NCBI RefSeq assembly: GCF_030538695.1
Contig: NZ_JAUNTN010000001.1
Location: forward strand, 124,001-188,000
Direction of reading: 5' to 3'
Origin: Paracoccus sp. (in: a-proteobacteria)
GTDB taxonomy: Bacteria > Pseudomonadota > Alphaproteobacteria > Rhodobacterales > Rhodobacteraceae
DNA: 64,000 nt
Shown: positions 47,819 through 55,759 of the stretch, piece by piece
Layout of the letters: every line of letters begins with the position of its first letter
Numbering within the stretch: position 1 is the first letter of the stretch
The notes under the pieces: model-generated
Seen by the model: only the letters and a program-made list of their open reading frames with translations
Told to the model about the DNA's origin: nothing
Databases searched by the model: none
Translations under genes and position numbers: made by a program

Positions 47819-48235
47819 TTAACCCTTCCAGTCCAGAACCATCTGCGTCTGGGTGACGATGGCCGCCACCTGCCCGTCGGGGCGCGTCACCGTGGTCTGC
47901 CAGACCTGAATCGAGCGGCCCCGGTGCAGCGGCTGGCAGGTGGCACGGGCGGTTTCGCCGATGCGGATCGGGCGCAGAAAGTTGGTCTTGCTTTCAATGG
48001 TGGTGGTGGACTGACCCTCGGGGATGTTCAGAAAGGTGGCAGTGCCGCCCGCGTTATCGGCCAGCCCCATGATCGCCCCGCCATGCAGCACGCCGTTGCG
48101 GTTGGCCATCTGCGGCGTCACCTGCATTTCCATCACCACCTGATCGGGCTGCGCCGAAACGACCCGGATGCCCAGCAGTTCGGCAAATTCCGGCTGTGCC
48201 CCGGCAATGCGCTCAAGGCGCGAATCCTGATCCAT
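47819..48235 (-). CDS. PaaI-like hotdog-fold thioesterase
   Basis: 138 residues with the hotdog helix region NRNGVLHGGAIMGLADNAGG (the His-Gly-Gly and catalytic acidic residue) and ESKTNFLRPI. It hydrolyses aryl- or acyl-CoA esters; exact substrate unknown. Start at 48235 has AAAAGGGGGGATC upstream. First gene of the thioesterase-GST pair. Confidence 0.88.
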   Translation of the reverse strand: MDQDSRLERIAGAQPEFAELLGIRVVSAQPDQVVMEMQVTPQMANRNGVLHGGAIMGLADNAGGTATFLNIPEGQSTTTIESKTNFLRPIRIGETARATCQPLHRGRSIQVWQTTVTRPDGQVAAIVTQTQMVLDWKG

Positions 48236-48349
48236 GATCCCCCCTTTTCTTTTCACCATAGGGCCGCAGCGCGCGGCAAAGCGCAAGCGGCTGCCGGATG
48301 GACGGCGCGCAAAATCTGCCGCAATCTGCGTGGTATGAGCGGGTGAAGA

Positions 48350-49159
48350 TTGCAAACGCGGATCGTGCTGCTGATCGTGGCGGTGCAGATCGCCGCGCGG
48401 CTGGCCTATCTGACGCGCGGCGATCTGTCGGCGCGCATCGGGCCGGTGGCGGTGCCGGACCTGGCCACCCTGGCGGCACAGGCCGACCGGCTGGGCGATA
48501 CGCTGCAACAGGCACAGGCCGACCGCGCCCGGCTGTCGCGGCAGGTGGTCACGCGCGGAGACGAGGAACGCAAGGCCATCGCCCGTGATCTGCACGATGA
48601 ATTCGGCCCCTGCCTGTTCGCCCTGCGGGTCGAGGCGGACGCGCTGCGGCAGGGCTTTGACAATCCGGCCATCCGCACCCATGCCGAGACGCTGGCCGCC
48701 ATCGCCGATCAGATCGGGCGGGTGAACCGCACGCTGCTGGACGGGTTGCGGCCGATGGCGGTGGGGCAATTGCCGCTGGCCACGGTGCTGGCCGATTACA
48801 TCGCCGACCTGACGCGGCGGTTCCCCGACATGCGCTTTGATCTGGACCTGCCCCCCGGCCTGCCCGAACCGGACGAGGCCACCGCCCTGACCCTGTTCCG
48901 CATCCTGCAAGAGGGCACCCCCAACGCGCTGCGCCATTCCGGGGCCAGCCGGGTTTCCGTCACGCTGCGGCGCGATCCGGCGGATTGGCGGATCACCATT
49001 GCCGATGACGGGCGCAGCATCCCCGACACCGCCCGCCCCGGCACCGGCCTGTCGGGAATGCGCGAAAGGGTGCTGCTTCTGGGTGGCGCGCTGCATATCG
49101 GTCGCGCTAAGGTAGGCACCGAAATCCGGGCCAGTCTGCCCGTGCAGGGAACCGCATGA
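48350..49159 (+). pseudogene. NarX-type sensor histidine kinase, apparently internally deleted
   Basis: 269 residues from a TTG start. The kinase core is intact: HisKA_3 motif DEERKAIARDLHDEFG with His82, an N-box-like NALRHSGASRV and GTGLSGMRERVLLLGG. The front is abnormal: a first-helix remnant (TRIVLLIVAVQIA) runs straight into a HAMP-like piece (YLTRGDLSARIGPV), with no periplasmic sensor or second helix. An upstream in-frame ATG at 48335 gives MSG, then a TGA. The usual domain order for this family suggests an in-frame loss of about 130-150 codons. It may be a soluble, unregulated kinase or a decaying gene. Confidence 0.6.
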
Positions 49160-49368
49160 AAACCGCGCTTGTCGTCGATGACCACCCGATCACGCATCTG
49201 GGCGCCGCGCGCCTGCTGCGCGATCTGGGCTACGAGGCGATCTTGCAGGCGATGGACGGCGAACAGGCACTGGCGCAGGCCGCGCAGGGGCCGGATGTGA
49301 TCGTGCTGGACATCGGCCTGCCGGGGGCCGACGGGCTGATGAAGATCGCGCTGGAAGGAAAGGTATGA
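49156..49368 (+). pseudogene. NarL-type response regulator reduced to part of its receiver
   Basis: Only 70 residues (the family has about 210). The receiver start is normal: Asp8-Asp9, then phosphoacceptor Asp52 in VIVLDIGLPGADG. Right after GADGL it jumps to MKIALEGKV and stops, a tail that looks like the natural C-terminus of this regulator type. The beta4-alpha5 part and the LuxR-type helix-turn-helix are missing. Coupled to the kinase (ATGA) and to the next gene (ATGA). It cannot bind DNA. Confidence 0.65.
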
Positions 49369-49877
49369 CCATGCGGCTGGGCTTCTTTTGCGATGCGCCG
49401 GGCGATCCCTATGACCGGCTGGCCGATCTGGCCGAAACGCTGACCCACGAGGGCGCGCGGCTGGCCGGGGCGGTGCAGCGCAATTCCGGCGGCAGCGCCG
49501 ATTGCGCCTGCGATGTCGATCTGGTCGTGCTGGGGGATACGGGCGCGCCGGTGCGCATCTCGCAATCGCTGGGGGCCGGGTCCAGAGGCTGCCGTCTGGA
49601 TGCCGGCGCGCTAGAGGCTGCGGTGGCGCGGGTTGCCGCCCGCATCGAGAGGGCCGATCTGGTGATCCTGTCGAAATTCGGCAAGCAAGAGGCCGCAGGC
49701 CGTGGCTTTGCCCCGCTGATCGGGCAGGCATTGCAGGCCGGGCGGCCGGTGGTGCTGTATGTGGCCCCCGATTACCGCGCCGCATTCGACGCATTTTCCG
49801 GGGGGCTGGCGCAGGAACTGCCCGCCGATGCCATCGCCGCATGGTGCCGCGACGGCATCCGGGCGCAGGCCGCATGA
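49365..49877 (+). CDS. DUF2478 protein
   Basis: 170 residues with DUF2478 marks: LGFFCDAPGDPYDRLADLA near the start, the Cys pair in DCACDVDLVVL, and the conserved LVILSKFGKQEAAGRGFAP near 98-116. The family is related to NTP-binding (ThEP1-like) proteins and often sits by molybdenum or sulfur genes; its function is unknown. GGAAGGAAAGG precedes the start, which overlaps the regulator stop. It is coupled by ATGA to the TusA-like gene. Confidence 0.8.
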   Translation: MTMRLGFFCDAPGDPYDRLADLAETLTHEGARLAGAVQRNSGGSADCACDVDLVVLGDTGAPVRISQSLGAGSRGCRLDAGALEAAVARVAARIERADLVILSKFGKQEAAGRGFAPLIGQALQAGRPVVLYVAPDYRAAFDAFSGGLAQELPADAIAAWCRDGIRAQAA

Positions 49878-50167
49878 CCCCCTCTGCCGAGGTCGATGCC
49901 CGCAACCTGCTGTGCCCGCTGCCGGTGCTGCGGCTGCGCAAGGTCTTGCTGGGGCTGGCACCGGGCGGCACGGTGCGGCTGATCGCGACCGATCCGGCAG
50001 CGCAGATCGACGTGCCGCATTTCTGCGAAACCGGCGGGCACCGGCTGCTGTCGCAGGCGGCGCTGCCTGACGGGGCGCGGGAATATCTGGTGATGCGCGG
50101 CCCTGACGGCGAGCAGAGCGAACAGCCGAGCCTGACTGCGCCCGCAGCGCCCCAAGGGGATATTTGA
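49874..50167 (+). CDS. TusA/SirA-family sulfur carrier protein
   Basis: 97 residues. The family signature NLLCPLPVLRLRK with the persulfide-carrying Cys14 and CPxP motif is complete; FCETGGHRLL follows. Members relay sulfur for tRNA thiolation, molybdenum cofactor or sulfur oxidation. The C-terminal ~20 residues are low complexity, and the last codons (GGGGATATTTGA) come from the dispersed GGATATTT element, which supplies the stop. Confidence 0.88.
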   Translation: MTPSAEVDARNLLCPLPVLRLRKVLLGLAPGGTVRLIATDPAAQIDVPHFCETGGHRLLSQAALPDGAREYLVMRGPDGEQSEQPSLTAPAAPQGDI

Positions 50168-50180
50168 AAACGAAAGACGG
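50150..50180 (+). repeat. GGATATTT dispersed element overlapping the tusA-like stop
   Basis: CCCCAAGGGGATATTTGA then AAACGAAAGAC, similar to the minus-strand reading of the elements at 689-742 and 55687-55757 (CCCCCGAGGATATTT ... ACCAAAGATG). Here it lies inside the end of a coding sequence. Confidence 0.5.
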
Positions 50181-50270
50181 GGCGGGTTGCGCCCGGCGGG
50201 GACAGATGGTTTTCTGGTCCGGTCACGGAGGGACACAGATGCAGCACAGACAACCGGCGACGACTGGCTG

Positions 50271-51200
50271 ATGCTGGCGATCTTTCTGAAAACCCTGCCT
50301 TTCTTTGCGCTGATCGGCCTTGGCTGGCTGGCGGGCCGGACGCGGTTCTTCCCGCCCGAGGCCACGGCATGGCTGACCAAATTCGTGTTCTATTTCGCCC
50401 TGTCGGCGATGCTGTTCCGCTTTGCCTCGGGCTTGGATCTGGGGGCGCTGTGGGACGGGCGCTTTGTGATGGCCTATCTGACCGGATCGCTGCTGGTCTG
50501 GGCCATCGGCTTTGCCGCCGCACGCTGGCGCGGGCTGCCCCTGCCCGATGCCGCGATGGAGGCGCATTGCGCCATGACCGGCAACACCGGCTTTCTGGGG
50601 GTGCCGATGCTGGTGGTGCTGCTGGGACCGGCGGCGATCGGGCCGGTGCTGATGGTGCTGACCATCGACATGGTGGTGTTCTCGACCCTGATTACACTGC
50701 TGATCCATGCCGCCCGGCATGGCCGCGTGACCGCCGCCATGGTGCTGCCGATGCTGCGCGGGCTGGCGGGCAATCCGATGATCGTGTCGATGCTGGCGGG
50801 CCTTGGCTGGGCGGTGCTGGACCTGCCGATGCCCGGCCCGCTGGACGAATTTCTGGCCCTGCTGGGCGGCGCGGCCACACCCGGCGCGCTGTTCGCCATT
50901 GGCGCGGGGCTGGCCGGGCGTGCGGCGCAGCGGCTTGGCCCGGCGCTGTGGCTGGCCGGGGCCAAGCTGGTCCTGCATCCGCTGGCCGTGGCCATCGCCG
51001 CATTCGCCATCTTTCGCGTCGAACCCGTTTCTGCCGGGATCATGGTCGCCGCCGCCGCGCTGCCGGTGGCGGGGAACGTCTATATTCTGGCGCAACATTT
51101 CAACGTAGCGGTGCAGCGGGTGTCGGCGGCGATCCTGATCTCAACCGCGGCCAGCATCGCCACGGTTCCGCTTGTCATCCACTGGATCACGAAAGGCTGA
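50271..51200 (+). CDS. AEC-family auxin-efflux-like transporter
   Basis: 309-residue membrane protein with about 10 helices; LIGLGWLAGRTRFFPPEA at the start and MTGNTGFLGVPMLVVLLG in the middle are typical of the AEC family (malonate, malate or auxin-type carriers). Later ATPGALFAIGAGLAG and ALPVAGNVYILAQHF. The start is chosen for family fit; the ribosome-binding site is weak. Substrate unknown. Confidence 0.85.
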   Translation: MLAIFLKTLPFFALIGLGWLAGRTRFFPPEATAWLTKFVFYFALSAMLFRFASGLDLGALWDGRFVMAYLTGSLLVWAIGFAAARWRGLPLPDAAMEAHCAMTGNTGFLGVPMLVVLLGPAAIGPVLMVLTIDMVVFSTLITLLIHAARHGRVTAAMVLPMLRGLAGNPMIVSMLAGLGWAVLDLPMPGPLDEFLALLGGAATPGALFAIGAGLAGRAAQRLGPALWLAGAKLVLHPLAVAIAAFAIFRVEPVSAGIMVAAAALPVAGNVYILAQHFNVAVQRVSAAILISTAASIATVPLVIHWITKG

Positions 51201-51206
51201 CCCCTC

Positions 51207-52007
51207 ATGCGACAGATTTCCGAACTGCGGCTGGAAAACACTCTGCTGGAGGTGGATGATGACGGCATCGCCACCCTGACCCTGAACCGCCCGGCCAAGC
51301 GCAACGCGCTGGACGCCGCCACCATCGACGAGCTGATCGAGATCTTTTCCACCCTGCCCCGCGCGGGCGTGCGCGCCTGCATCCTGCGCGCCAATGGCGA
51401 CCATTTCAGCGCCGGGCTGGATCTGGTGGAACACCACCGCGAAAACCGCTCGGCCAGCGACTTCATGCATGTCTGCCTGCGCTGGCACGAGGCGTTCAAC
51501 AAGATGGAATACGGCGGCGTGCCGGTGATCGCCGTGCTGAAGGGCGCGGTCGTCGGCGGCGGGCTGGAACTGGCCTCGGCCGCGCATATCCGGGTGGCCG
51601 GGCCGGATACCTATTTCGGCCTGCCCGAAGGTCAGCGCGGCCTGTTCACCGGCGGCGGGGCCACGATCCGGGTCGCCGACCTGATCGGCAAGGCGCGGAT
51701 GATCGACATGATGCTGTCGGGCCGCCTGTATCGCGGAACCGAGGCGGTGGACGTCGGCCTGTGCCAGTATCTGGTCGATGACCCCGAGACAAAGGCGCGC
51801 GACATCGCCGCCAATGCCGCCAAAAACCCGCCGCTGTCGAATTTCGCCATTTGCAGCGCGATCAGCCATATGCAGAACATGTCGGCGCTGGATGCCGCCT
51901 ATGCCGAAGCGGTGGTGGCGGGCGTCGTCAACACACAGGATGCGGCGCGCGAACGGCTGGCCGCCTTTGCCCAGGGCACGGCGAACAAGATCAAGCCGGG
52001 GGCCTGA
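51207..52007 (+). CDS. Crotonase-family enoyl-CoA hydratase/isomerase
   Basis: 266 residues: [21 protein letters not shown] near 28-48, [14 protein letters not shown], the oxyanion-hole region [20 protein letters not shown] and the second active-site region [19 protein letters not shown], which keeps a Glu. Begins 6 bases after the AEC transporter gene. Substrate unclear. It is the nearest free-standing crotonase after badI, but is 35 kb from the bad/ali cluster and does not look like BadK. Confidence 0.85.
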   Translation: MRQISELRLENTLLEVDDDGIATLTLNRPAKRNALDAATIDELIEIFSTLPRAGVRACILRANGDHFSAGLDLVEHHRENRSASDFMHVCLRWHEAFNKMEYGGVPVIAVLKGAVVGGGLELASAAHIRVAGPDTYFGLPEGQRGLFTGGGATIRVADLIGKARMIDMMLSGRLYRGTEAVDVGLCQYLVDDPETKARDIAANAAKNPPLSNFAICSAISHMQNMSALDAAYAEAVVAGVVNTQDAARERLAAFAQGTANKIKPGA

Positions 52008-52022
52008 CGGGGCGCGGCCCGG

Positions 52023-52358
52023 TCAGTCGATGGCGCGGATCAGCTTTTTGTCGAACACCCGCACCACCGCCCGCAGATCATGGCCGCGCTTCAGAATGCG
52101 GCCATCCATGCCGATAACGGCATAGGCCCCTTGGGCATTGCGCAGCCGGGGGCGCTTTTCGATGCGATAGATCGGGGTTTCGGCAGCACGGCGAAAGATG
52201 CTGAACACCGCCACGTCGCGCAGGAAAGACATGGCGTAATCACGCCATTCCCCGGCGGCCACCATGCGGCCATAAACCGACAGAATCACCCCCAGCTCGG
52301 CCCGGTCAAAGGCAACCCGGTCGGGATCATATGTCGGGGGCGGCGTGGCGTTCAGCAT
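52023..52358 (-). CDS. DUF2794 protein
   Basis: 111 residues, normal for this alphaproteobacterial family: FDRAELGVILSVYGRMVAAGEWRDY, AVFSIFRRAAETPIYRIEKRP and MDGRILKRGHDLRAVVRVFDKKL. Function unknown. No signal peptide or membrane segment. Convergent with the crotonase gene. Confidence 0.88.
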   Translation of the reverse strand: MLNATPPPTYDPDRVAFDRAELGVILSVYGRMVAAGEWRDYAMSFLRDVAVFSIFRRAAETPIYRIEKRPRLRNAQGAYAVIGMDGRILKRGHDLRAVVRVFDKKLIRAID

Positions 52359-52424
52359 CGGGCCATGGTGGCACCGCCGCCCGCGCCGCGCAATGACGAA
52401 TCACCGCGCGGGTGGTGGCGCAGA

Positions 52425-52718
52425 TCAATAGCAGGACACCTTTTCGATCAGCCCGCCGCTGCCATATTCGATATTCAGCCGCTGGGGCCGATAATCGCTG
52501 GTGATGGCATCGCTGGGACCAATGGTGCGGGTGCCCAAGGGAAAGCGCATCGAATCCAGCACCGTGCGCGGCTGGCCGATCAGGCCGCGATAGCCGGTTG
52601 CGCCGCATTGGTCGGCATCGGGCGCAGGTTCAGCCGGCGCAGGCGGCAGCGGCTGACAGGCCGACAGCGCCAGCAGGGCAAATGCGGGGATCAGAACCAG
52701 CCCGCGCATCAGCCGCAA
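52425..52718 (-). CDS. I78-family peptidase-inhibitor-like lipoprotein (downstream copy)
   Basis: 97 residues: lipobox LSAC (Cys21), a Pro/Ala spacer, then the inhibitor I78-type domain DQCGATGYRGLIGQP and DYRPQRLNIEYGSGGLIEKV with paired Cys (38 and 96). Family members inhibit serine proteases; many bacterial ones are uncharacterised. Overlaps the paralogue upstream of it by 10 bases, so they are coupled. Confidence 0.75.
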   Translation of the reverse strand: MRLMRGLVLIPAFALLALSACQPLPPAPAEPAPDADQCGATGYRGLIGQPRTVLDSMRFPLGTRTIGPSDAITSDYRPQRLNIEYGSGGLIEKVSCY

Positions 52719-53086
52719 TCCACGTTCTGGATGTTCCCCGACGAATCCAGCCGGAACACGATCCGGTTGGGGTCATAGTTCTGCGGCTCGATCCCGCGGA
52801 ACTCGACCACGCGATAGGGCTTGGTGATACCCAGGCCCGGCACCAGACTGCCCGGCTGGCCGACATAGCTGGCATAGTTACTGGCCCCGCACAGGTCGGG
52901 CTGGCGTTCCTGCAAACCCGAACCGCCCGCCACCGGCACCGGTGCCAGCCCGCCGTCGATCGGCGGGTTATAGGGCACATTCGCCTCGACCGGCGGGGTC
53001 ATGGGCGCATAGGCGGGCGGCTGCATGACGCAGGCTGAAATCAGGCCCGCCGCGACGGCAAGGCCCAGAAAGGGAACGGGTTTCAT
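52709..53086 (-). CDS. I78-family peptidase-inhibitor-like lipoprotein (upstream copy)
   Basis: 125 residues from the ATG at 53086 (GGAAG 7 bases before; an adjacent ATG at 53089 is closer to it). Lipobox ISAC (Cys19), a long Pro-rich linker (about 20-60), then an I78-like domain LCGASNYASYVGQP ... NYDPNRIVFRLDSSGNI ... VDCG. Related to the next gene by domain, but more diverged; the usual RLN motif reads RIVFRL. Confidence 0.7.
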   Translation of the reverse strand: MKPVPFLGLAVAAGLISACVMQPPAYAPMTPPVEANVPYNPPIDGGLAPVPVAGGSGLQERQPDLCGASNYASYVGQPGSLVPGLGITKPYRVVEFRGIEPQNYDPNRIVFRLDSSGNIQNVDCG

Positions 53087-53202
53087 CATCGGTCTTCCGT
53101 GGTCTGTGCCTGCTGCCCGGCCCAATACCGGACTGTCTGCCTGTTATAAAACTGCCGCCGCCGGTTGCCCAGCAGCGGCGGCCTTCACAAAGCGGTCAAC
53201 CG

Positions 53203-53883
53203 TTATTCTGCGGCAGTGCTGTGGCGCACAGGACGCGCTTCCTGCGACCGCACCTGATCGCGCACTGCCTTGGACCCGTAGGTCAGCAGGAACATGCGCA
53301 CGGTTCCGGCGCAGCACTGCTTGATTTCCTCGTCCGTCACCGAGGCCGGGCCAAGGAACATGGCCTTGTCGAACACCCGCACGGCACAAAGCTGCAACAA
53401 CTGATCGGCGGCCAGCGCCAGATCGTCGATTTCCAGCTCGCCCCGGCTGATGCAATATTCAAAATATTCCGACAGCTTGAACTGCACATCGCGCGGGCCA
53501 GAGTTGTAATATTCCGCCGCCAGCGCCGGGAACCGTTCCGCCTCGGATGCGGACAGCCGCCAGACACGGATGCCGAATTCCGACACCAGATGCCCGGTCA
53601 GCATCTGCACCACAAAGGGCAGAACCTGATGCACCGGCAGGTCGATGTTAATCAACGCCTTGGAATCATGGGTTTCGCGGGACAGTTCGGCCCGGAAAAC
53701 CTCGATGAACATCAGGCGCTTGTCGGGGAAATAGCTGTAAAGTGTCGCTTTGGAGACGCCAGCCTCACGCGCAATGTCATCGACACTGGCCCCCTCGAAC
53801 CCATCACGCAGAAAGATCTTCCGCGCGCCATCCAGAACCTGCGCGAACTTTCGTCCGCGGGTGATTGGCGGTGTTTTCTGCAT
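53203..53883 (-). CDS. TetR/AcrR-family regulator
   Basis: 226 residues: N-terminal helix-turn-helix (ASVDDIAREAGVSKATLYSYF, then PDKRLMFIEVF) and a C-terminal AefR-like domain (FGIRVWRLSASEAERFPALA). It stands alone, facing away from gdh. Target unknown; self-regulation is likely. The 53203 stop leaves about 115 bases before the lipoprotein gene upstream of it in transcription terms. Confidence 0.88.
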   Translation of the reverse strand: MQKTPPITRGRKFAQVLDGARKIFLRDGFEGASVDDIAREAGVSKATLYSYFPDKRLMFIEVFRAELSRETHDSKALINIDLPVHQVLPFVVQMLTGHLVSEFGIRVWRLSASEAERFPALAAEYYNSGPRDVQFKLSEYFEYCISRGELEIDDLALAADQLLQLCAVRVFDKAMFLGPASVTDEEIKQCCAGTVRMFLLTYGSKAVRDQVRSQEARPVRHSTAAE

Positions 53884-54253
53884 TATGTCCGCTCCATCAT
53901 CTCGTCTTACCCACTATCGCACACCGGGGTTAAGAAAGATCAAACGCTGAATACCCGGCCCACATGCGCCAGACACAGGTCAACAGACCGTTCAGCCAGA
54001 TTTTCTTTCCCCACACACCCAAAGGTTTTCGCGTAACACCGCACATTCAGACTGGCCTTTTCGACCCATCCATGATCGGCTTGACGCAGGCACCCCCGGA
54101 TCACACCATGCAGTTTCGAAAGATCCGGCGGGAAATGGTGCAGGAAACCGGCCGATCTAAGACTAAAGTCGTATAAAAATCTTCAAGTCGGCACTACACA
54201 AGGTTAGGTTTCGCCTATTCCTGCCTTTCAGACGACACAACAGGAGGTTGAAA
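53884..54253. promoter_or_regulatory. Divergent promoter region between tetR and the glutamate-type dehydrogenase gene
   Basis: 370 bases without a supported gene. TATAAA at 54172-54177, about 77 bases before the gdh start, could be a -10 box, but no good -35 is spaced from it. GACTAAAGTC at 54161-54170 is a short dyad just upstream. TTGACG near 54081 is another possible -35. A short open frame at 53964-54176 shows no family features. Confidence 0.35.
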
Positions 54254-55681
54254 ATGGCCGCTCCCCACGCTTCTTTCCGCGATTCAGTCGACCGCATGTT
54301 CACGCAAGCCGCACGTTTCATGGATCTGCCCGGCGGACTCGAGGAAAAAATCCGGGTCTGCAATTCGACCTATACGGTTCGGTTCGGCGTGCGACTCAGG
54401 GGGCAAATTCAGACATTTACCGGCTATCGTTCGGTCCATTCCGAACATATGGAGCCGGTAAAAGGGGGGATTCGCTATTCTCTGGACGTCAATCAGGACG
54501 AGGTCGAGGCCCTGGCAGCCCTGATGACCTATAAATGTGCGCTGGTCGAGGTGCCCTTTGGCGGGTCCAAGGGCGGGCTGTGCATCGACCCGCGGCAATG
54601 GGACGAAGACGAACTGGAACGCATCACCCGGCGGTTCACCTACGAACTGTCGCGCCGCAGCCTGATCTCGCCCAGCCAGAACGTGCCCGCACCGGATATG
54701 GGCACCGGCGAACGGGAAATGGCGTGGATGGCCGATGCCTATAAACGCCTGCACCCCGACGACATCAACGCCAAAGCCTGCGTCACCGGCAAACCATTGG
54801 CGGCGGGCGGCATTCAGGGCCGGGTCGAGGCAACAGGCCGCGGCGTCCAATACGCCCTGCGCGAATTCTTCCGCCACCCCGACGCCATGCAGCGCGCGGG
54901 GCTGACCGGCACGCTGGCGGGCAAGCGAATCATCGTGCAGGGGCTGGGGAACGTCGGCTATCACGCCGCCGTCTTTCTTTCGACACAGGATGACGCGCTG
55001 ATAACCACCGTCATCGAACGCGACGGCGCCATCACCAACCCCGCCGGGCTGAACATCGACGCCCTGCGCGGCCATATCCAGTCCACCGGCGGCGTCCGGG
55101 GCTTTGCGGGCGGCGAATTCCGCGAGAACGGCATGGCCGCGCTAGAGGATGAATGCGACATCCTGCTGCCCGCCGCCGTCGAAAGCGTCATCCACGCAGA
55201 AAACGCCCCCCGCATCCGCTGCAAACTGATTATCGAGGCCGCGAACGGCCCCGTCACCGCCGACGCCGACCAGATCCTGCGCGACCGGGGCGTGGTCATC
55301 ATCCCCGACATGTATGCCAATGCCGGCGGCGTCACCGTGTCCTATTTCGAATGGGTCAAGAACCTGTCGCAGATCAGCCTCGGCCGCCTGGAACGCCGCC
55401 ACGAAGAGGCCCGCGCCCGCCTGATCGTGGACGAGCTGGAACGCCTCTCCGCCGACACCGGCCTGAACTGGACGCTCTCCAAAGGCTTCAAGGATGCCTA
55501 TATGACAGGCGCGAACGAACTCGATCTGGTCCGCTCGGGCCTTGACGACACCATGCGCGTCACCTTCGGCAAGATGAAAGACGTCTGGATGAGCAACCCC
55601 AACGTTACCGACCTGCGCACCGCCTCTTATATGGTGGCGATCCGCCGCATCGCGAATGTGTATCGCTCGCTGGGGCTGTGA
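54254..55681 (+). CDS. Glu/Leu/Phe/Val dehydrogenase (glutamate dehydrogenase type)
   Basis: 475 residues. Reversible oxidative deamination, most likely of glutamate. Substrate domain: PVKGGIRYSLDVNQDEVEAL and the catalytic PFGGSKGGLCIDP; PAPDMGTGEREMAWMAD follows. The Rossmann domain carries VQGLGNVGYHAA. C-terminal sequence NAGGVTVSYFEWVKNL is typical. ATG at 54254 has CAGGAGG upstream; a TTG 6 bases earlier is also in frame. Monocistronic; ends at the GAGGATATTT element. Confidence 0.92.
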   Translation: MAAPHASFRDSVDRMFTQAARFMDLPGGLEEKIRVCNSTYTVRFGVRLRGQIQTFTGYRSVHSEHMEPVKGGIRYSLDVNQDEVEALAALMTYKCALVEVPFGGSKGGLCIDPRQWDEDELERITRRFTYELSRRSLISPSQNVPAPDMGTGEREMAWMADAYKRLHPDDINAKACVTGKPLAAGGIQGRVEATGRGVQYALREFFRHPDAMQRAGLTGTLAGKRIIVQGLGNVGYHAAVFLSTQDDALITTVIERDGAITNPAGLNIDALRGHIQSTGGVRGFAGGEFRENGMAALEDECDILLPAAVESVIHAENAPRIRCKLIIEAANGPVTADADQILRDRGVVIIPDMYANAGGVTVSYFEWVKNLSQISLGRLERRHEEARARLIVDELERLSADTGLNWTLSKGFKDAYMTGANELDLVRSGLDDTMRVTFGKMKDVWMSNPNVTDLRTASYMVAIRRIANVYRSLGL

Positions 55682-55686
55682 CAGGG

Positions 55687-55757
55687 CATCTTTGGTCTGA
55701 AAATATCCTCAGGGGGTGAATTGGCCGTCAGGCCAAGAGGGGGCGCGAGCGCCCCCT
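55687..55757. terminator. Terminator element between gdh and bioA, second copy of the GAGGATATTT family
   Basis: CATCTTTGGTCTGAAAATATCC begins the element, which continues TCAGGGGG (55687-55716), then a hairpin TTGGCC/GGCCAA (55721-55736) and a 9-bp hairpin AGGGGGCGC/GCGCCCCCT (55738-55757). Lies between convergent stops. It shares the first ~30 bases, with one indel, with 689-719, and both copies continue into a GGGGG/CCCCC hairpin. Confidence 0.65.
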
Positions 55758-55759
55758 TG

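Noticed and set aside
53964..54176. A 70-codon open frame between tetR and gdh
   Set aside because: No ribosome-binding site, no recognisable features, and it overlaps the likely gdh promoter.
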